Part shown: in pieces, positions 59,540-64,000 of the stretch | Numbering within the stretch: the stretch's first letter is position 1 | Layout: each line of letters starts with the position of its first letter | Assembly: GCA_022829145.1 (NCBI GenBank) | Contig: CM040745.1 | Coordinates: 34,564,406 to 34,628,405, forward strand | Length of the DNA: 64,000 nucleotides | Source of the DNA: Albula goreensis | Taxonomy: Eukaryota; Chordata; Actinopteri; Albuliformes; Albulidae | Direction of reading: 5' to 3' | Notes under the pieces: generated by a model | Told to the model about the DNA's origin: nothing | Seen by the model: only the letters and a program-made list of their open reading frames with translations | Database searches by the model: none | Translations under genes and position numbers: made by a program

Positions 59540-59945
59540 AGAGATTGAAGAATCGTGTCATTACAGTCGACCGGAGAACCCTCCTAGCGATGATTATTGT
59601 CATTGAGTGATATTTCCTGTGGCATACTTTCCAAGTTGGATAATTGCAGGGTGAAATATTATATCATATTACAAAAGTCCCCACTCGTGGCTGGAGGAGG
59701 CATTAACACATTAATGAAAAGTGTGTCAGACAGAATTCCACTAATGGCATTCTGGTGAAAATCCAGTTTTTTTCGCCGGGGTGAAAGCTCACATTCGCAT
59801 AATCGGTATCATGTGTGACTTCACTGCTCCCGTATCAGTGGAACCATTCCCAAATTTTAAGGCTCTGCCCGTGGAACTTGTTTTTGCCTCTTTGTTGGTT
59901 TCTGCTGGTAACCTTGGTTACCAGTGACTTGGTAACCTCGTCCTT
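59540..59945. promoter_or_regulatory. candidate conserved element with three GGTAACC half-sites
   Basis: At 59905-59924 is a perfect palindrome, CTGGTAACC TT GGTTACCAG. A further GGTAACC follows at 59931-59937, giving forward, reverse and forward copies in about 31 bp. GTTACC-type half-sites are bound by RFX proteins, but the spacing here is not the classic X-box. The preceding 300 bp is low-repeat and enhancer-like. Confidence 0.4.
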
Positions 59946-60105
59946 TCCTTTCAATTAAAGAGATTAAATCTGGCTTCAGGAGATCTCTGAAACAAAATTC
60001 GGTCCCTTCTTCACAAGGACAGCCACTACAGTGCGTTTTTAGATCCCTTTTAACAGATTATGAAATTGCCACACTTTTAACTATACGTTTGCTGGGTTAA
60101 ACAAA
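59946..60105. other. non-coding spacer
   Basis: Nothing recognised. Confidence 0.6.
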
Positions 60106-60420
60106 ATGTACAGAAACAGCTACAGCAATAGTAACCTTCATAATCATAGTTATAACATCACTTACAGTACCATCAACGACGACGGCAAAATCTACAGCAA
60201 CAGCTTAATCACAGCAATTAGCAACAGCTACAAAAAAAGCTGCAGTAATGGCAACTGAAACAAAAAACATATACAGCAACAAAAATCGACCACATTAAAA
60301 TATAACAACCATGATCTCTACAGAAGGGTCAACAACCATACAACCACAGATGTACTGGTGACCAAAGCAACAGTAACCATAGGAACAGGTGGAACAATGT
60401 CAAGAGCAGCAATGTAAGCT
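60106..60420. repeat. degenerate ACAGCAAC-rich low-complexity tract
   Basis: Repeated acagcta, acagcaa, cagtaac and acaacca units with a loose period of 6-9 bp over about 300 bp on the plus strand. No frame encodes an unbroken repeat protein. It looks like a decayed short tandem repeat. Confidence 0.65.
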
Positions 60421-61779
60421 TCAGTATCACTCAAATCTCACCAATGTCATGCGCTTTGAGACCCCCAACCATGGCATTTTTCAATACCTCCGATGGGATG
60501 GGTGGGTAGATGTTCGACAAGCTTGTCAAAGTAGAACAAATCTGTAAAACCATGTGAACCATCGTTTCAGTGCTTTATGAGTATCGGTGATGGAGTAGTC
60601 CTTGTTCAGAATTGCCATAGTTTCAAAGGGTCATAATAAAAAATATATAAATGTAAAAAATGTATAAATAACTTAAAATTATGATTTTTGTTAACATTCA
60701 CATCTCAGAAACTGTACTCAAAAAATCGGGTGAATCAAAATAAAGAATTGAGGGTGGCTGGCAGGGATGTCCATTGATTCTGATGGAATGATCATCATAA
60801 GATTTTAACCAGCTTTAAATAGAGTGCCAAATGTCATAATAATATATCATAATAATTATAATTACTCTTTCATATGGTTGCACATCTTACTATTAAGATC
60901 AGCTGCCAGAAAAATAGAGGCCAAGCTACAAATGCTCCCGCGCTGGACCGTGAAACTCGAACCACACAAGGGTCAATGAATCGTGCTGTCTGTCTTTGCC
61001 GGCAGTAATTCCAGCAATTTGTACTTAAACAAAATAGGCAGACCTTTTTTTCCATCTTAGGATGCAAAGGATATGTGCTGATATATCTTGCTTGGGGGAA
61101 AGTAGAGGAGAACAGTGAAGCTGGAGCACAAGTGGAAAATACTGGCTTTTCATTTCTTTTTTGATCTAATTCTCGTCTTGTCTCGGGAGTCCTCGTCTCC
61201 ACCAGGTGGCATAGTCAGGGCCACTGCACAGTCCATTGAACATCAATAACTCCGCTGTACCGCTTTCATTATTGCAATTATTGTCTTTCACATCACATCT
61301 ACGGTTATGTCTTGCATGATTCAAAGGCCATTACTGAAATGACAGAAGGAAAAGAAATGTATATAAAAATGGGACAAAGTGAGCTCGCAGAGTGAAAAAT
61401 ATGATTTGTTTTTACCCAAGGAAAAGTCATTCGAGGTTAACTACTGAGAGTCAGACGGGGCCAAACGCAGTCCATCACGCAGGAAGACGTTTATTAGAAA
61501 CCGAATGGCATGACAGAAGAGTGATGTCATCGTGCTTCGACAAACTCCGTTGAGGAGATGTTCCCAGAATCAGAGGAGACACACGGGACTGCAGTAATCT
61601 TTGTCATTAACTGGTGTGGGCAACAAATCTTACAGGTGCAGTGTGTAATATTGGAAGCATTGATATGATAGCATCGATACATACTGTCTATGTATCACCT
61701 GAGAGTGATTGACTTCCCATGTGAGAGGCCATTATTGTAGAGCGCTATCCTCAGACTTTCTAAAATCTGGTGTCAAAGT
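60421..61779. other. non-coding stretch, nothing recognised
   Basis: AT-rich. The 110-codon minus-strand frame at 60870-61202 has no recognisable family. Confidence 0.55.
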
Positions 61780-61807
61780 GCACACACACACACACACACA
61801 CACACAC
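61780..61807. repeat. (CA)n microsatellite
   Basis: About 14 uninterrupted CA dinucleotides. Confidence 0.95.
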
Positions 61808-62695
61808 TATCTGAGTGACTGAATCATTTCCTTCATTTCCCAAGCTGCTTCCCTTTAACGCACCATAAAAGAATGTCCACTGTCGTGTGGGTTATCAACA
61901 GAAGAGGACAAACGAGAGAGCTCATGAACGGGAGAGGGGACATTGTTCCCCGGCCGTGATCTCAAACTCTTGCACATCTGATGAAATCATTGCATCAGAA
62001 TGACGCATAAGGCGGTCCCATGAATGCCATCTATAGCAGTGTCTCACAGGAAGCCATCTCCTGCCCTATCTCAGACACGTTGTATTGAATTCAATGACTG
62101 GAGCTCCAATGCGCTGTAGAGCCATAACCATAAACTGGGGCTCCAAGAACTCCTGCGCGCCGCAGCGTCCATGAGCTGGGACTCACCGGCTGAGGAGGAA
62201 AATGAAATTAAATACGATGCGTTTGTCTCACGCTTATCAACAGTGGTGGTTTGGTTGCCGTCTGCAGGAGCAGGGAAGCAGTAATCCCAGCATGATAAAA
62301 GGCCATCTGTCTGCTCTGATGCAGTAGTGCGGTAAACTCTGCCTTGATGGTCAAACGAGTTGAGGCGATATGTGTGTTATCACGGAGATAAAGAGCGTTA
62401 TGGAGGTTTAACGCAGCATGGTAATGCACAGCCTAATCTGAGAGGATTACAGGGGAATGACAGGGTGGGAAAGGTCAAAGGTCACAGGGGGAACACTGTG
62501 GAGATTCATACTTAAATAAACTGCCTCTGATCTACTAGGTGTGAGTGACTTAGAAAGAGTTAATAATGTATATTTCAGTATGTGTATGGAGCCATTTGGG
62601 AGATCGCATGAATTGTTTTAATCAGGTAATATATAAAAAAAGGAAACAGCACACACTGGGGGCATGACAATGGTGCCACACCACATTATCCTTTA
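61808..62695. other. non-coding stretch, nothing recognised
   Basis: Some CpG-containing low-repeat parts (about 61900-62260), otherwise AT-rich. No gene recognised. Confidence 0.55.
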
Positions 62696-62950
62696 ACATT
62701 TGGAAGGTGGACTTGTGGTTTTCGCTTTAGCTCGAGGTCCAGGCCAGCACAGGTGGGCACCGCGCTCCGTGGGCGAGCGGCACCCTGGGGAGGTGAACCG
62801 GGAGCAGCAACAACGTATGGCGCCGCGGAAACTGTCAACCATCGGGGGAGGTGTCAGCTCGGGGACGAACGAGGGGGCAAGGGGGGACCGAGCGGGTGCT
62901 GTTTTGGCGGGGAGGGAGGGGGTGGAGTAGCGCCAGAAGGATATGTCTGA
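62696..62950. promoter_or_regulatory. CpG island
   Basis: From about 62755 to 62930 there are roughly 17 CpGs in 175 bp at high GC content, including GCGCCGCGG. Both neighbours are AT-rich. The density would fit a promoter CpG island or an insertion of foreign composition. Open frames on both strands (62700-62930 plus, 62693-63112 minus) are compositional and resemble no known protein. No TATA box or first-exon donor is obvious. Confidence 0.5.
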
Positions 62951-64000
62951 CCTATTCCAGCACCTGGACTCTAAGCAACACGCAGACAAACTCACCAACT
63001 CGCCTGGCATTTCAAAAACACTTAAGCTCAAGACAATGGCGGTTTGCCTTGAATAACAATGAGAGATTGTGATTAAATCTAAATAAATTAAAGCTTGTGC
63101 AAAATCGGCCAATTTGGAAAGTTTTAAGTGAATGTTATTTTAAAATCAACATTCTGAAGTGCATATATGACAGGTTAGGTATCAAGACTACAAATATTCT
63201 TTATGTCTAGAAATGAAAAATAACAACTGGTTATAAAGAACTCGTTCAAAGATCCTCTACAACTGTCTATACAATATATATAATTTATGTAACATTTACC
63301 TTTGAGATTATCATTTGGAAAAAAAATAAAGATTTTTGTTGTGTAAGCATCAAATGTTGAAAGTAATCATCTAAGTGACTCACAAGAGCAGAACATCACC
63401 AGCTGCAAATGTACACTGAGTAATATGGAGAAAAAAAGCAAATGTATGGAATTCTTTATTGAAACATTTTCTAAACTTTGTTATTTTGGTGCCCGAATAG
63501 CATGTGTACCAAAAATGCTTGTTCTGGCTGTCTGACCACTCATAATTTCACATAGCTCCAGGGAGGGAGGGATTCAACCAACAGGGTGGTTTTCACACAA
63601 GATTACCTCCCTGATTAGTCCCTTATTCACAGCGATATAAGCAAATTAAAACTAATACTGCACTGGCTGGTGATTCAGTAGTTATATCTTATTTTTAATT
63701 GCATTTGTGTAATTTTCTTCTATCGTTTCCTCTATGGTCACGTTGCCGACGTTCTGTTGTTGGGCTGACTGACTCATGAAATGAATCCCCTGGCCGTGGA
63801 AAGTTCTGGAGTCCCTGCTGTAAATGATAACACGGTTTAATGGTTTGGTAACAGCAGTAGCTTTCATTGGGTATGTAAGAGAAAGACTAGGGAGAAAGTG
63901 CAAAGCGACAAGGTTATCTACCCTCATGGTCTGGGGGAGGGGAGGGGGCGTGGCAAGTTGCCAGGGGAGACTGCTCCCTCAGATCGAATGAGGTGCACTT
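62951..64000. other. non-coding stretch to window end
   Basis: AT-rich, nothing recognised until a G-rich GGGGGCGTGG (Sp/KLF-type box) at about 63943-63952, close to the edge of the window. Confidence 0.55.

Noticed and set aside
1..64000. CRISPR arrays, operons, rRNA, bacterial or phage genes
   Set aside because: No regularly spaced repeats, ribosome binding sites or prokaryotic gene families were seen; the window is eukaryotic.

Overview
This window is eukaryotic, AT-rich, and almost entirely non-coding. It most likely comes from a ray-finned (teleost) fish. Four clues point that way: a tRNA-derived SINE head and several SINE/LINE 3' tails of the type common in fish (tails resembling the eel UnaL2/UnaSINE hairpin), a decayed Tc1-like transposase of the kind abundant in fish, two hAT-type elements, and many CA, GA and A/T microsatellites. 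There are no operons, ribosome binding sites, tRNA or rRNA genes, or CRISPR arrays. I found no host gene with a recognisable multi-exon coding structure. Open frames of 60-177 codons occur throughout, but the longest run through CpG-rich or homopolymer sequence and match no family I know. I read the window as intergenic desert or the inside of one or more very long introns.

Layout. 1-22 kb: mostly plain non-coding sequence with CpG-dense blocks (3.9-4.3 and 10.0-10.3 kb), a pair of minus-strand SINE tails (11.0-11.2 kb), an inverted repeat beside a degenerate ~40-bp tandem repeat (12.05-12.26 kb), and a GA/AT/CA microsatellite belt (11.5-18.2 kb). 22.0-24.4 kb is a transposon cluster: a 467-bp internally deleted hAT element with a perfect 8-bp target-site duplication and part of a BED finger, then a minus-strand LINE 3' end, then a possible LTR with a primer-binding site. 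24.4-35 kb: few features, including one exon-like segment at 33.57 kb. 35.2-38.0 kb: a minus-strand hAT transposase pseudogene (TTF zinc finger/DUF4371/dimerisation class) flanked on its 3' side by a diverged tandem duplication. 38.5-46.9 kb: segments with a conserved-enhancer look (TAATTA and TGACAG motifs), a CpG-dense block at 43.8-44.1 kb, a SINE at 44.65 kb, and a near-consensus zero-length exon (recursive splice) site at 45.02 kb. 47.86-48.26 kb: Tc1-like remnant. 48.5-64 kb: more enhancer-like blocks, exon-like segments at 55.18 and 56.18 kb, an ACAGCAAC-rich low-complexity tract at 60.1-60.4 kb, and a strong CpG island at 62.7-62.95 kb.

The recognised pieces do not form a pathway. They are independent mobile-element insertions in a non-coding background that probably holds long-range regulatory elements. 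I did not find a convincing undescribed system. The observations most worth checking are the intact-looking termini of the deleted hAT element, the splice-like signals on the plus strand (45.0, 46.2 and 51.6 kb), the exon-like open segments, the CpG island at 62.7 kb, and several perfect short palindromes.
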